From an uncultured Lewinella sp. (GTDB taxonomy: Bacteria; Bacteroidota; Bacteroidia; Chitinophagales; Saprospiraceae): a stretch of DNA of 42,433 nucleotides. Numbering within the stretch: the first letter of the stretch is position 1; each line of letters opens with the position of its first letter. The notes beneath the pieces are model-generated. The model was given only the letters and a program-made list of their open reading frames with translations. It was not told the origin of the DNA and did not search any database. Made by a program: the position numbers and the translations under genes. The stretch spans positions 1-42,433 of the forward strand of contig CALEDI010000076.1 of the NCBI GenBank assembly GCA_937949535.1, read 5' to 3'. Below are positions 22,176 through 29,358 of the stretch, piece by piece.

Positions 22176-24554
22176 CTACCGTATCTCCACCTCCTCACTA
22201 GCATTAACAAACAGTACATTCCCGATCTCATCATAGCCAGCGAAGTAATCTTCGCCGATGTGCTTGAGTGCCTTGTCTCGGAAACCGAGGATGACCAGAT
22301 CGGCTTCGCCGCTCTTCCGTGCGATGACCGATTTGGAGTCGGAATCATCCATCCGGCAAAGTACGTCGATGTTGTTGCGGCTGATGGGCAGTTGGCCCGT
22401 CTCAATGAGGTCGTACAGGGCCTGTTCTTCTTCGGCCATTTTGGATTCCTCGAAGACGGCAAACAGCTTGATCTCCGCGCCCTGCCAGTCGGGGTGGCCG
22501 GTCATCACGTAAGCGAGCAAGATCATCAGGTTGGCGCTCTCGTAGTGCGCCCGCGTAATCCAGACGTGGATGGTCTTTTTGAGGCCAAAGCCGCGCTCGG
22601 AAAGACCAAGGATGCCGATGTTGAAATCGACAGACTTGATGAGCTTGAAGTTGTCGATGATCTCCGACAAGCCATCCTCTTTGTTCTTAGAATATTCCAG
22701 CAGCAGCAGGTTGTTTTCTGTGCCCGCTATGCCGGGAAACTGCACAATCTGCGCGATGGCGGAGGTGTAAGACGGAGATACGATGGTGTCTACATAAATG
22801 CGGCTGTCCGTCGCTTCCGCCATCCGGATGATGCGTTCTTTGATGCTGGCAGCCTCTTCGCTTTTCTCGTGGCTGAGGTACCCATCTACGTAGTGGAGGT
22901 AGGTACCGAAGCCGTATTTCTGGCTCAGCCAGCGGAGCAAATCGAATGCTCCGAGGCGGGTGAAGGTTGCGTTGCTGGCGGCGATCACACTTGGCCGCCA
23001 ACTCTTTTTTTCCTCCTTATCGGCCTTCTGCAAAAAGATCTGCAAGCGGCGGCTAAACTGGAAGATCACGCCCTGGAAGATGAGCGCCATGCTCCGCTTG
23101 TCTGGGTTGGCGTAGGCGATGTAGACGTACAAAATCCCGATCAGTACCACGGCCAGCGCGGCGTAGGTAGAGTTCATGAAAAACATGAGCCCGAAACAGG
23201 CGAGTGCGCCGAAAAGCGAGACGTACCACTTGGAGCGGAAGGTGGGGCGGTAGCTGGGGTCTGCCGCAAAGTGGTTCAGGAAGCTGATGAGGCAGAGCGA
23301 GCCGTAGGTGACCATGAAGAACATGGAAATGATTTCCGCCACGCTGTCTAGCGCGCCCAACATGATGAAAAAAGCGGCCAACAAGACCGTTATCAGGCTC
23401 GCGTTGTAGGGTTCGTTGTTTTCACCTTTTCCTTGCCCGATCCAGTTGTTGATGGCTGGGGCGGGGAATATTTTGTCGGCGGCGATGGCCTGTAATGTTC
23501 GTGGGGCAACGAGGATGGAACCGAGGGCGGAGCTGATCGTGGCGGCGGCCAAGCCCAGCGGGATGATCCACCAGCCCTGCCAGGCGATGTCGGCCATCAC
23601 CAATCGGCTCGTATCGGCGAGGGCTTCCGGAGGGGCGGAGACGGAGAGTTTCCAGGCCATGAAGAAGTAAATCACCATGCCGCCGATGGTGGCGGCCAGG
23701 GTTCCGAGCGGGATGCTGCGGCCGGGGTCTTTCAGGTCGCCGCTCAGGCCGACGCCCGCCGTCATGCCGGTGAAGGCGGGGAAAATGATGGCGAAAACGG
23801 TGAAGAAGCTTAGCTGCGGGATGTCAGGTTTTGGAGTGGGCGAGGGCGCAGGTGCCATGGATGTTGCTTCGCGGGCCGTGGCTGCTTCGCCGTTGAGGTA
23901 CACGGTGTCGGAGTTATTGGCTTGGGTTCGTTCCTCAAGGCCAGCGGCGGTTGCTTCGGCTCCGGCGGTGTAGCTGTTGAAGAAGGCGATCTCGTGGCTG
24001 TCGGCATACTCCGTACTTCCTAAAAAAAACGCCACTAGGGCGATGCCGAGGGTAAACACCACGCTGTAGAGCACCTTCACGCCCAGATCGGCTCCTTTGC
24101 TCAGGATGAGCAGGGTAAGCAGCAGTAGGGCAGGAATACCGATGGTTTGGGGCTGCGAGAGCAGCCACTCCGCCCACGGCAAAAGCGGATACGTCTCCAA
24201 CACCCAAGCAATGAACGGCCGGAAGGCTTCCGTAAAAGCCATGATGTAAAACGCCACCGAAATGGCCTGAGACATATACAGCGCCATCCCGATTGTAGAC
24301 CCAATCACGAGCCCAAAACTGCGCGAAATGATGTAGTATTCTCCGCCGCCTTCTACTTTCTGGTTGGTCGCGATCTCCGCAATCGCCATCGCCGTCGGGA
24401 TGGTTACTGCGTGGCCGATCAGGATGATCGCCAGCGTACCCGCCAGCCCAACCATCCCTACGGCGAAGCCGAAGCGCAAAAACATGATCGCACCAAGGAT
24501 AGTACTGATGGCCGTGAAGAAGACTGGGGCCGTTCCGAATTTTTGTTTACTCAT
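22176..24554 (-). CDS. SLC12-like (cation-chloride cotransporter/APC superfamily) transporter
   Basis: This 792-residue protein has about 12 membrane helices in residues 1-485 and a cytosolic C-terminal domain of about 300 residues. TM1 reads ILGAIMFLRFGFAVG, as in SLC12 carriers. EGGGEYYIISRSFG and FTGMTAGVGLSGDLKDPGRSIP are also diagnostic of that family. A variable loop near 208-240, rich in Pro, Ala and Thr, separates helices 5 and 6. The C-terminal domain (NLLLLEYSKN, FNIGILGLSERGFG, VWITRAHYESANLMILLAYVM, AEIKLFAVFEE, ADLVILGFRDKAL) matches the SLC12 regulatory domain, which has a universal-stress-like fold. It should move Cl- with K+/Na+, or amino acids; this cannot be decided here. 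It is transcribed divergently from the rhodaneses, 137 bp apart. Confidence 0.88.
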   Translation of the reverse strand: MSKQKFGTAPVFFTAISTILGAIMFLRFGFAVGMVGLAGTLAIILIGHAVTIPTAMAIAEIATNQKVEGGGEYYIISRSFGLVIGSTIGMALYMSQAISVAFYIMAFTEAFRPFIAWVLETYPLLPWAEWLLSQPQTIGIPALLLLTLLILSKGADLGVKVLYSVVFTLGIALVAFFLGSTEYADSHEIAFFNSYTAGAEATAAGLEERTQANNSDTVYLNGEAATAREATSMAPAPSPTPKPDIPQLSFFTVFAIIFPAFTGMTAGVGLSGDLKDPGRSIPLGTLAATIGGMVIYFFMAWKLSVSAPPEALADTSRLVMADIAWQGWWIIPLGLAAATISSALGSILVAPRTLQAIAADKIFPAPAINNWIGQGKGENNEPYNASLITVLLAAFFIMLGALDSVAEIISMFFMVTYGSLCLISFLNHFAADPSYRPTFRSKWYVSLFGALACFGLMFFMNSTYAALAVVLIGILYVYIAYANPDKRSMALIFQGVIFQFSRRLQIFLQKADKEEKKSWRPSVIAASNATFTRLGAFDLLRWLSQKYGFGTYLHYVDGYLSHEKSEEAASIKERIIRMAEATDSRIYVDTIVSPSYTSAIAQIVQFPGIAGTENNLLLLEYSKNKEDGLSEIIDNFKLIKSVDFNIGILGLSERGFGLKKTIHVWITRAHYESANLMILLAYVMTGHPDWQGAEIKLFAVFEESKMAEEEQALYDLIETGQLPISRNNIDVLCRMDDSDSKSVIARKSGEADLVILGFRDKALKHIGEDYFAGYDEIGNVLFVNASEEVEIR

Positions 24555-24691
24555 AATGCTTTTGCCCCTGCTGTGCTGAGGACGGGCGAAGGTACGAACA
24601 TCGATAATTTTTGAAATTGTTGTGATTGGCTTCTGTAAAACCCCACCCCCTTCCAGTACGTTACTCTACCAACAACAAACCTCCACCAACC

Positions 24692-25048
24692 ATGAACGAA
24701 GGCCCTCCTGCCTGTCCGATCCCCCGCTGGACGCTCCTGAAACAAGCGCTCCGCAACGTAAGCCCCGCCGAGTTTGACGCGCTGCGCGCGCAAGCCCCAA
24801 CGGGAACCTTACTCGACGTGCGCGCGCCTGCGGAGTTCGACGCCTTCCACCTCGAGGGCGCGGTAAATATGAACTACCTTGGGCCCGATTTTCTGGAGCA
24901 AATGGAAGCTTTAGACCCCCAAACAGAGTACTTGGTCTATTGCCGCAGCGGCCGCCGTTCCGTACGGGCTTGCACCCTGATGCGCAACGCGGGCATCAAG
25001 CAACTCATCCACCTCGACGGAGGCATCAATGCCTACGAGCAGGCCTGA
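24692..25048 (+). CDS. Cytosolic rhodanese-domain protein
   Basis: This 118-residue protein starts at the ATG at 24692, which follows ACCAACC; an upstream TTG in frame is rejected. A single rhodanese domain covers about 20-115: LLDVRAPAEFDAFHLEGAVNM, then the active-site loop YCRSGRRS with the sulfur-carrying cysteine near residue 82, then LDGGINAYEQA. No signal peptide, so it is cytosolic. It may transfer sulfane sulfur or bind thiols. The next gene encodes a related lipoprotein rhodanese 43 bp downstream, which points to tandem duplication followed by different targeting. Confidence 0.9.
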   Translation: MNEGPPACPIPRWTLLKQALRNVSPAEFDALRAQAPTGTLLDVRAPAEFDAFHLEGAVNMNYLGPDFLEQMEALDPQTEYLVYCRSGRRSVRACTLMRNAGIKQLIHLDGGINAYEQA

Positions 25049-25091
25049 AGACCGACATTTCCCCACTATCTCAAACCCACACTTAGGAATT

Positions 25092-25490
25092 ATGAAGTTC
25101 TTTATCTCTACCCTACTTCTCATTAACCTTCTTTGCACCTGCGGCCCCGCCCCTGAAAAAGCAACAACGGAAGACCAAACAACGGAGCAAGCAGCGGTCT
25201 ACCAAGACCTCTCTCCCGTAGAATTCGCCGAGTACATCGGTGAAGAAAACACCGTCTTGATCGATGTACGCACCCCCGCCGAAACCGCCGGAGGCATCAT
25301 TGAAGGCGCCCTTGAAATAGACTACCGCTCTCCAGATTTTGCCCAAAAACTCAGCGAGTTAGACCCCGACAAAACCTACCTGGTCTACTGTGCTTCCGGC
25401 GGCCGCAGCGGCAAAACCTGCGGCAAGCTGAACGAAATGGGCCTCACAAAAGTCTACAACTTGAAGGGAGGATATGCTGCTTGGAAGTAA
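25092..25490 (+). CDS. Rhodanese-domain lipoprotein
   Basis: This 132-residue protein starts at the ATG at 25092 with MKFFISTLLLINLLCTC, a lipoprotein signal with two cysteines (16 and 18) near the lipobox. The rhodanese domain covers about 38-132: VLIDVRTPAETAGGIIEGALEI, active loop VYCASGGRSGKTC with the catalytic cysteine, and NLKGGYAAWK. It is probably tethered in the periplasm. About 29 bp around its lipobox codons (25132-25160) match the GC-rich dispersed element, so the element may have contributed the residues after the signal helix, or the match is chance. It is likely co-transcribed with the preceding rhodanese. Confidence 0.9.
   Translation: MKFFISTLLLINLLCTCGPAPEKATTEDQTTEQAAVYQDLSPVEFAEYIGEENTVLIDVRTPAETAGGIIEGALEIDYRSPDFAQKLSELDPDKTYLVYCASGGRSGKTCGKLNEMGLTKVYNLKGGYAAWK
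25132..25160 (+). repeat. Possible GC-rich element copy 6 within the lipobox
   Basis: TTTGCACCTGCGGCCCCGCC followed by CCTGAAAAA differs from the element consensus at one core position. It encodes the residues around the lipidated cysteine. Because a lipobox constrains this sequence, coincidence is possible. Confidence 0.35.
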
Positions 25491-25501
25491 GAGGGGGGAG
25501 A

Positions 25502-25516
25502 CAGGTTGCAGGTTGC
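25502..25516. repeat. Heptamer repeat, two CAGGTTG units
   Basis: A minimal block of the heptamer family lies 11 bp after the rhodanese stop codon, between convergent genes. Confidence 0.6.
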
Positions 25517-25546
25517 GACACATACTTGCCAGGCTACTGTACTAGA

Positions 25547-26464
25547 CTATTTATTCAGTTCTACGCCCACCGAAAACCATGCCCAAGCGTGGGAAGTACC
25601 GCCTTCGAACTCCGTACTAAGGTGCCGAAGGCCACCGCTTAGTTTTAGTCCGTCAAAGTGGATGGTGGCGTCTAGGCCGAAAGTGCCTACGAGGGGTTTG
25701 GGTTGGATTCTGCCTCGGTAACGCTCATCTCGGTTGAGCAGGCCGCCACTCAGTGTAGCGTCATAGGCTACTAGCCGGCCCCTACCCAAGAGGTCGAAGC
25801 TCAGGGTACGTTTTTCTCCTAGCCGGATGGCGAGCCAGCTGAATTTTAGTTCTGAAGACAGGTTGTTGTAGAGCGTACCCACTCGGCCGGTAAGCCCAGC
25901 GGTAAAGCTAAGCCGTGGGGAAATGGGAAGTCGCTGGTTTATACCAAGTTGGTAGTTCAGAATCACGTCTGGTTTTACTTCGTTGGGCCAGCCAGGTACT
26001 TCGTCGGCATAGCTGAACAGGCTGTGCCAGGCGTTTTGCATACGCCCTCCGCCGGAGTAACGACCTAGAACCCCTGCGGTCAGTTCCCACCGAAAGCTAA
26101 GTCCCTGCTGGTTGGTGTCGGAAAACTTACCCCGCGTAAGGGTGAGGTAAGAAGCATACGGCCGGTCGTCTTCAAGAAAGCGCTTCGCGTCGATCTCTTG
26201 TGGGGTGTAAATGTTTTGTGTTAGCCGCCAATACCGTTCTGTCGTTTTGGTCTGGCTGGGGTGCGAGGGGGATGTTTTTCGTTCTCGTCGCCCATATTCT
26301 AGGTTTAGGCCACTGGTGAAATACCGATCCGTTTTGGCGGGGAGGTACAATACGTCGTTGGCTGCTTTGAATTCAAAGTAGCAACTTTCTCGGAAAGATT
26401 GGCCGGAAAGAAAAGTTGAAGTGCCAACGATGAGGGCTCCGAAGAGCAACAAGCCTTTCGACAT
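25547..26464 (-). CDS. LpxR-like (DUF2219) outer-membrane lipid A deacylase
   Basis: This 305-residue protein starts at the ATG at 26464, where a signal peptide begins (MSKGLLLFGALIVGTSTFLSGQ). The 79-codon upstream extension is non-coding. LpxR/DUF2219 features are in order: AANDVLYLPAKTDRYFTSGLNLEYG near the N-terminus (Asn-Asp and Ser of the active site), QNIYTPQEI, DDRPYASYLTL, then MQNAWHSLFSY with the likely catalytic histidine and PGWPNEV, and alternating beta strands to the C-terminus, as expected for a 12-strand barrel. LpxR removes the 3'-acyloxyacyl chains of lipid A in other bacteria, and that activity is presumed here. A promoter at 26528-26558 gives it its own transcript. Confidence 0.85.
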   Translation of the reverse strand: MSKGLLLFGALIVGTSTFLSGQSFRESCYFEFKAANDVLYLPAKTDRYFTSGLNLEYGRRERKTSPSHPSQTKTTERYWRLTQNIYTPQEIDAKRFLEDDRPYASYLTLTRGKFSDTNQQGLSFRWELTAGVLGRYSGGGRMQNAWHSLFSYADEVPGWPNEVKPDVILNYQLGINQRLPISPRLSFTAGLTGRVGTLYNNLSSELKFSWLAIRLGEKRTLSFDLLGRGRLVAYDATLSGGLLNRDERYRGRIQPKPLVGTFGLDATIHFDGLKLSGGLRHLSTEFEGGTSHAWAWFSVGVELNK

Positions 26465-26527
26465 ACTCGCGGGGATTAAGGTTGGTATGTACCCGCTTAA
26501 CAAAGCTGAAAAACAGTGAATCTTGCC

Positions 26528-26558
26528 CAAATGTACGAGTATCTGCTGATTCCCGAAA
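26528..26558 (-). promoter_or_regulatory. Bacteroidota promoter for the LpxR-like gene
   Basis: On the minus strand TTTC (26558-26555), 19 bp, then TACATTTG (26535-26528) match the TTTG-N19-21-TAnnTTTG pattern with one mismatch. The box lies 63 bp upstream of the start codon, and this supports the start at 26464. Confidence 0.6.
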
Positions 26559-26623
26559 CCCTTTTTCCGCTGAAAATTACGCAGGACGGTGGGGGGGAGG
26601 GTACCCTTCCGGGCGTTTTTAGC

Positions 26624-26663
26624 GCAAAAAACCCGCGAACTCCAAAACGTTGGAGTTCGCGGG
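26624..26663 (-). terminator. Intrinsic terminator of the OmpH/Skp genes
   Basis: A perfect 14-bp stem (26632-26645 with 26650-26663, core GCGAACTCC) has a 4-nt loop and is followed on the minus strand by T6. The heptamer repeat lies between the stop codon at 26723 and this terminator. Confidence 0.88.
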
Positions 26664-26685
26664 CTAAGGTATGTTGTACGGGAAT

Positions 26686-26719
26686 AACTTGCAACTTGCA
26701 ACCTGCAACCTGCAACCTG
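26686..26719. repeat. Heptamer repeat array, CAACYTG units
   Basis: Four to five units, mostly CAACCTG, end 3 bp from the stop codon of the downstream OmpH/Skp gene (26723). Confidence 0.75.
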
Positions 26720-26722
26720 ATC

Positions 26723-27229
26723 TTACATCCCGAGTTTTGCCTTCACAGCAGCACTCACATCAGAGGACTCTTCGCCGAAGAGCAGTACCTGCTGATCGAA
26801 GATGAACTGGAAGCCCTGTTCTTTAGCAACGGCCTTGATGGCTTCGTTTACCTTTTCGTAGATGGGCTCTAGGAGTTCGTTGCGCTTCTTCTGGAGGTCT
26901 TCCACCATGCTCTGCTCGAACTCACCGATTTCTTTCTGGCGAGCTTCTAACTTAGCGGATTCTTCTTGCTGAACTTTAGGGGTTAGTTCGCCAGCTTGTG
27001 CTTTGGTCTGAAGCTCTTGAACGTCTTTCTGGAAGGTTTCGACCATCGCACGGCCTTTCTTCTGGAGCTGTGTTTGTAGTGCTTCGAGGCCAGATTCAGC
27101 GGCTTTCATTTCGGGCATTTCAGCAAGGATAGCCTGAGAGTTTACGTAACCGAATTTCTGCGCGGAGGCTGTGGTGGTAGCGGCGATGAGCAGCAGGGCC
27201 ACGACGGCCAATTGGATAAACTTTTTCAT
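26723..27229 (-). CDS. OmpH/Skp family periplasmic chaperone, second copy
   Basis: This 168-residue protein starts at the ATG at 27229 (MKKFIQLAVVALLLIAATTTASAQ, signal peptide). A frame open 17 codons further upstream overlaps the promoter. The mature part has the Skp pattern: KFGYVNSQAILAEMPEM, a long coiled coil (about 45-125, heptad-rich LEALQTQLQKKGRAMVETF), and a closing strand QGFQFIFDQQVLLFG. Skp trimers hold unfolded outer-membrane proteins in the periplasm. It follows a second OmpH-like gene but has its own promoter at 27268-27298 and ends with a strong terminator. Tandem ompH genes near bamA are common in Bacteroidota; bamA is not in this window. Confidence 0.92.
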   Translation of the reverse strand: MKKFIQLAVVALLLIAATTTASAQKFGYVNSQAILAEMPEMKAAESGLEALQTQLQKKGRAMVETFQKDVQELQTKAQAGELTPKVQQEESAKLEARQKEIGEFEQSMVEDLQKKRNELLEPIYEKVNEAIKAVAKEQGFQFIFDQQVLLFGEESSDVSAAVKAKLGM

Positions 27230-27267
27230 TTGATTTAGTTGAGTCGTTGTCATTTTTTTAGCGGCCG

Positions 27268-27298
27268 CAAAGATAAGCAAATCCTGCGTTCGCTAAAA
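27268..27298 (-). promoter_or_regulatory. Bacteroidota promoter for the second OmpH gene
   Basis: On the minus strand TTTT (27298-27295), a 19-bp spacer, and TATCTTTG (27275-27268) give a near-perfect match. The -7 box runs straight into GCGGCCGC (27268-27261), so the start of the transcript overlaps the GC-rich motif. The start codon at 27229 is 38 bp away. Confidence 0.7.
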
Positions 27299-27358
27299 GA
27301 CACGTTTGAAGATGGCCCCGGTTGGTTGGTTTTGGGGCGAAAAGGGGATTTTTGTTGG

Positions 27359-27420
27359 CTGCAGGTTATACAGGTTGCAAGTTGCAGGTTGCACGGCAAT
27401 TTATAACCTGCAACCTGTAC
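27359..27420. repeat. Heptamer repeat as inverted array between the OmpH genes
   Basis: CARGTTG units (27359-27392) face CAACYTG units (27405-27418), so the block can fold back on itself. The right end touches the stop codon of the upstream OmpH gene (TAG, 27422-27420). Confidence 0.8.
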
Positions 27421-27938
27421 TAATTCTTAAGTGCACGCAGGATGTCGTCCGTCTTGTCGTAGGCATCGTTGGCGAAGATGATGCCGGCGGCGCCAGCGCG
27501 GTCGAAGATGAAGTCGTAGCCTCGGGTAGAGGCATAGTTTTCGACGGCTTCGTAGATCGCGTCTTGGATAGGCTTCACGAGTTCTTGGCGGCGCTGAAAG
27601 AGGGCACCTTCGGGGCCGAAGCGTTCGCGTTGCATTTTCTGAACGGCTTGCTCCTTGGCGATGATTTCATCTTCGCGTTGGGTGCGTTGGTCTTCGCTGA
27701 GGAGGACTTGTTCGGCTTGGTACTTGCTGTACATACCCTTGATGGCGTCGTACTGCTGGCTGATGTCTTGTTGCCATTTGGCCGCGAGCTGGTCTAGCTG
27801 CTCTTGGGCTTCTTGGTATTCGGTGATGCTGCCTAGGATTTTCTCCATATCAATGGAGGCAATTTTCTGGGCGGAGAGCGAGTTGCCGAAGCCCACGAGG
27901 GCAAACATGGCGACGAAGAGGAAAGTACGGATACGCAT
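27420..27938 (-). CDS. OmpH/Skp family periplasmic chaperone, first copy
   Basis: This 172-residue protein has a signal peptide (MRIRTFLFVAMFALVGFGNSLSAQ). KIASIDMEKILGSITEYQEA opens the mature chain, then a coiled coil of about 80 residues (LDQLAAKWQQDISQQYDAIKG, QREDEIIAKEQAVQKMQRER) and a C-terminal core YASTRGYDFIFDRAGAAGIIFA. It differs clearly from the next copy, so the duplication is old. A -7 box (TACTTTTG) sits at 27961-27968. It should assist outer-membrane protein transit. Confidence 0.92.
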   Translation of the reverse strand: MRIRTFLFVAMFALVGFGNSLSAQKIASIDMEKILGSITEYQEAQEQLDQLAAKWQQDISQQYDAIKGMYSKYQAEQVLLSEDQRTQREDEIIAKEQAVQKMQRERFGPEGALFQRRQELVKPIQDAIYEAVENYASTRGYDFIFDRAGAAGIIFANDAYDKTDDILRALKN

Positions 27939-27960
27939 GAGGTTAGCTTTTTTTAGGGTT

Positions 27961-27968
27961 CAAAAGTA
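27961..27968 (-). promoter_or_regulatory. Bacteroidota -7 box for the first OmpH gene
   Basis: On the minus strand TACTTTTG matches TAnnTTTG and lies 22 bp from the start codon at 27938. No clear -33 box. Confidence 0.5.
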
Positions 27969-28260
27969 AGTTGGCCGTTTCGGACCGTCTGCCTAATAGA
28001 CGCTTTAGAAGGACCGAAGTTACGGCATTGCGATAGTTTTAAGAGTTTGGCGTTTACCGTAATTGACTGATAATCAAACACCTAAACCTAAACGTTCGCC
28101 TCTCACAGATATGGTGTTTAACGTAAAATTAACGAGCTATCAAGGCTTTTTAAACGGCTTGCTCCTAGGTTTAGTCCGTTAAGTGGTGCTTTAGCAAGAC
28201 CATAAGCCCACAAATAACGTCCCTAAAACCATCTTTGCACCAGCGCACTGCGCCTTAATT

Positions 28261-28357
28261 AGGTTGCAAGTTGCAAGTTGCAGGTTGCAAGTTACAAGTT
28301 CACGTCACACCTGCAACACGGAACCTGCAACCTGCAACTTGCAACTTGCAACTTGTA
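28261..28357. repeat. Heptamer repeat as inverted array before the peroxiredoxin gene
   Basis: Five or six CARGTTG-type units (28262-28300) and five CAACYTG-type units (28322-28357) face each other around a 20-bp centre. It probably lies in the 5' leader of the peroxiredoxin transcript and could form a long hairpin there. Confidence 0.8.
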
Positions 28358-28435
28358 CAACCATAAAAAGCCATAGATCCATACAACAAAAGTCTTGCGG
28401 CTGTGTATTCAACACCGTACCAAACAAATAAGAAC

Positions 28436-28903
28436 ATGGCCCTCAAAATAGGAGACAAAGCCCCTTTATTTACGCTGCACGCCAGCGACACCAAAGAAGT
28501 TAGCCTGAACGACTACGCAGGCAAGAACGTAGTTGTACTATTTTTTCCACTCGCCTTTACTGGTGTATGTACCGCTGAACTGTGTACCATGCGCGATGCG
28601 CTGGCCGAGTTCAACGGCATGAATACCGACGTAGTTGCCATCAGTGTAGACAGCCCTTTCACGCTAGCTAAGTTCAAAGAGGCTGAAAACCTGAACTTCC
28701 CCCTCCTCAGCGATTTCAACAAAGAAGTCAGCCGCCAGTACGGTTCGTTGTACGACACCTTCGTATTCGGGATGGAAGGCGTTTCCAAGCGTTCCGCTTT
28801 TGTAGTTGATGCTGAAGGCATCATTCGCTACGCCGAAGTGCTGGAATCTGCGGGAGATTTGCCTAACTTTGCTGCTGTAAAGGAAACTTTGGCCTCGCTC
28901 TAA
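28436..28903 (+). CDS. Peroxiredoxin (BCP/AhpE-like)
   Basis: This 155-residue cytosolic protein starts at MALKIGDKAPLFTLHASD; 11 upstream in-frame codons are rejected. The thioredoxin fold carries FTGVCTAELC with the peroxidatic cysteine C45 preceded by T42, and a possible resolving cysteine C50 five residues on, as in BCP-type enzymes. The conserved arginine is in KRSAFVV. ISVDSPFTLAKFKEAENLNFPLLSDF is typical of the AhpE/BCP group. It reduces hydrogen peroxide and organic hydroperoxides using thiols. clpS begins 30 bp downstream on the same strand, so the genes may be co-transcribed, linking oxidative stress with protein turnover. Confidence 0.93.
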   Translation: MALKIGDKAPLFTLHASDTKEVSLNDYAGKNVVVLFFPLAFTGVCTAELCTMRDALAEFNGMNTDVVAISVDSPFTLAKFKEAENLNFPLLSDFNKEVSRQYGSLYDTFVFGMEGVSKRSAFVVDAEGIIRYAEVLESAGDLPNFAAVKETLASL

Positions 28904-28933
28904 CCGTTTTCTCCCAAAAGATTGCCAACCAGT

Positions 28934-29227
28934 ATGTTGTACGCCCACGCTCCCCAGGAAGATGTCTTGCTCGAAGAAGAAATTGAAGTCGGTTCCGGTG
29001 AACCCGCAGACCTGATCGTGTACAACGACGATCACAATACGTTTGATTGGGTGATGAAGAGCTTCGAGGAAATCCTCGGCCACTCCTCCCAGCAGAGCGA
29101 ACAACTCGCAATGTTGATCCACTTCAAAGGTAAAGCCACCGTCAAGTCTGCCGCTATGGCCGAGTTGCGCCCCAAGCGCGAAGCGCTGGTAGACCGGGGG
29201 CTCTCGGCAGTGATTGAAGGAAGGTGA
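28934..29227 (+). CDS. clpS: ATP-dependent Clp protease adaptor ClpS
   Basis: This 97-residue protein starts at the ATG at 28934, though a TTG four codons earlier is possible. The folded domain has the N-degron pocket motif IVYNDDHNTFDWVMKSF, and MLIHFKGKATVKSAAMAEL matches the strand-helix segment containing the conserved His (H..G). ClpS recognises proteins with N-terminal Phe, Leu, Trp or Tyr and delivers them to ClpA/ClpC-type unfoldases. The gene coding for Aat, which creates such N-termini, follows 131 bp downstream. Confidence 0.95.
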   Translation: MLYAHAPQEDVLLEEEIEVGSGEPADLIVYNDDHNTFDWVMKSFEEILGHSSQQSEQLAMLIHFKGKATVKSAAMAELRPKREALVDRGLSAVIEGR

Positions 29228-29352
29228 TTTAGTCAGATAGTCAAGCAGTCAGGTAGTCAAATAGTACCGCCCAACAGGATCACATGACTGAACGATGTAT
29301 AACTGCGGACTATCTGACTATCTGACTATTTGGCTACCTGACTACCTGACTA
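29228..29352. repeat. Octamer repeat as inverted array between clpS and aat
   Basis: The left arm (about 29231-29264, AGTCAGATAGTC type) and the right arm (about 29314-29352, GACTATCT/GACTACCT units) are near-perfect reverse complements over roughly 28 bp, around a centre of about 50 bp. The array starts at the clpS stop codon and ends 6 bp before the aat ATG. Confidence 0.85.
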
Positions 29353-29358
29353 CTCTCC

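Larger units (their letters stand above)
27939..28435. other. Divergent intergenic region of about 500 bp
   Basis: It holds the -7 box for the OmpH gene (27961-27968), about 200 bp of A/T-rich DNA without recognisable features, a near-consensus -7 box on the plus strand (CATCTTTG, 28230-28237), and a heptamer array (28261-28357). If transcription of the peroxiredoxin gene starts near 28245, the array lies in its 5' leader. Confidence 0.5.

Noticed and set aside
22260-23351. Plus-strand open frame (363 codons) opposite the SLC12-like gene
   Set aside because: It is antisense to a clear transporter, with no domain or plausible start context.
15134-24554. Polysaccharide utilisation locus around the GH5 gene
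   Set aside because: No SusC/SusD pair, hybrid two-component regulator or other glycosidase lies nearby.
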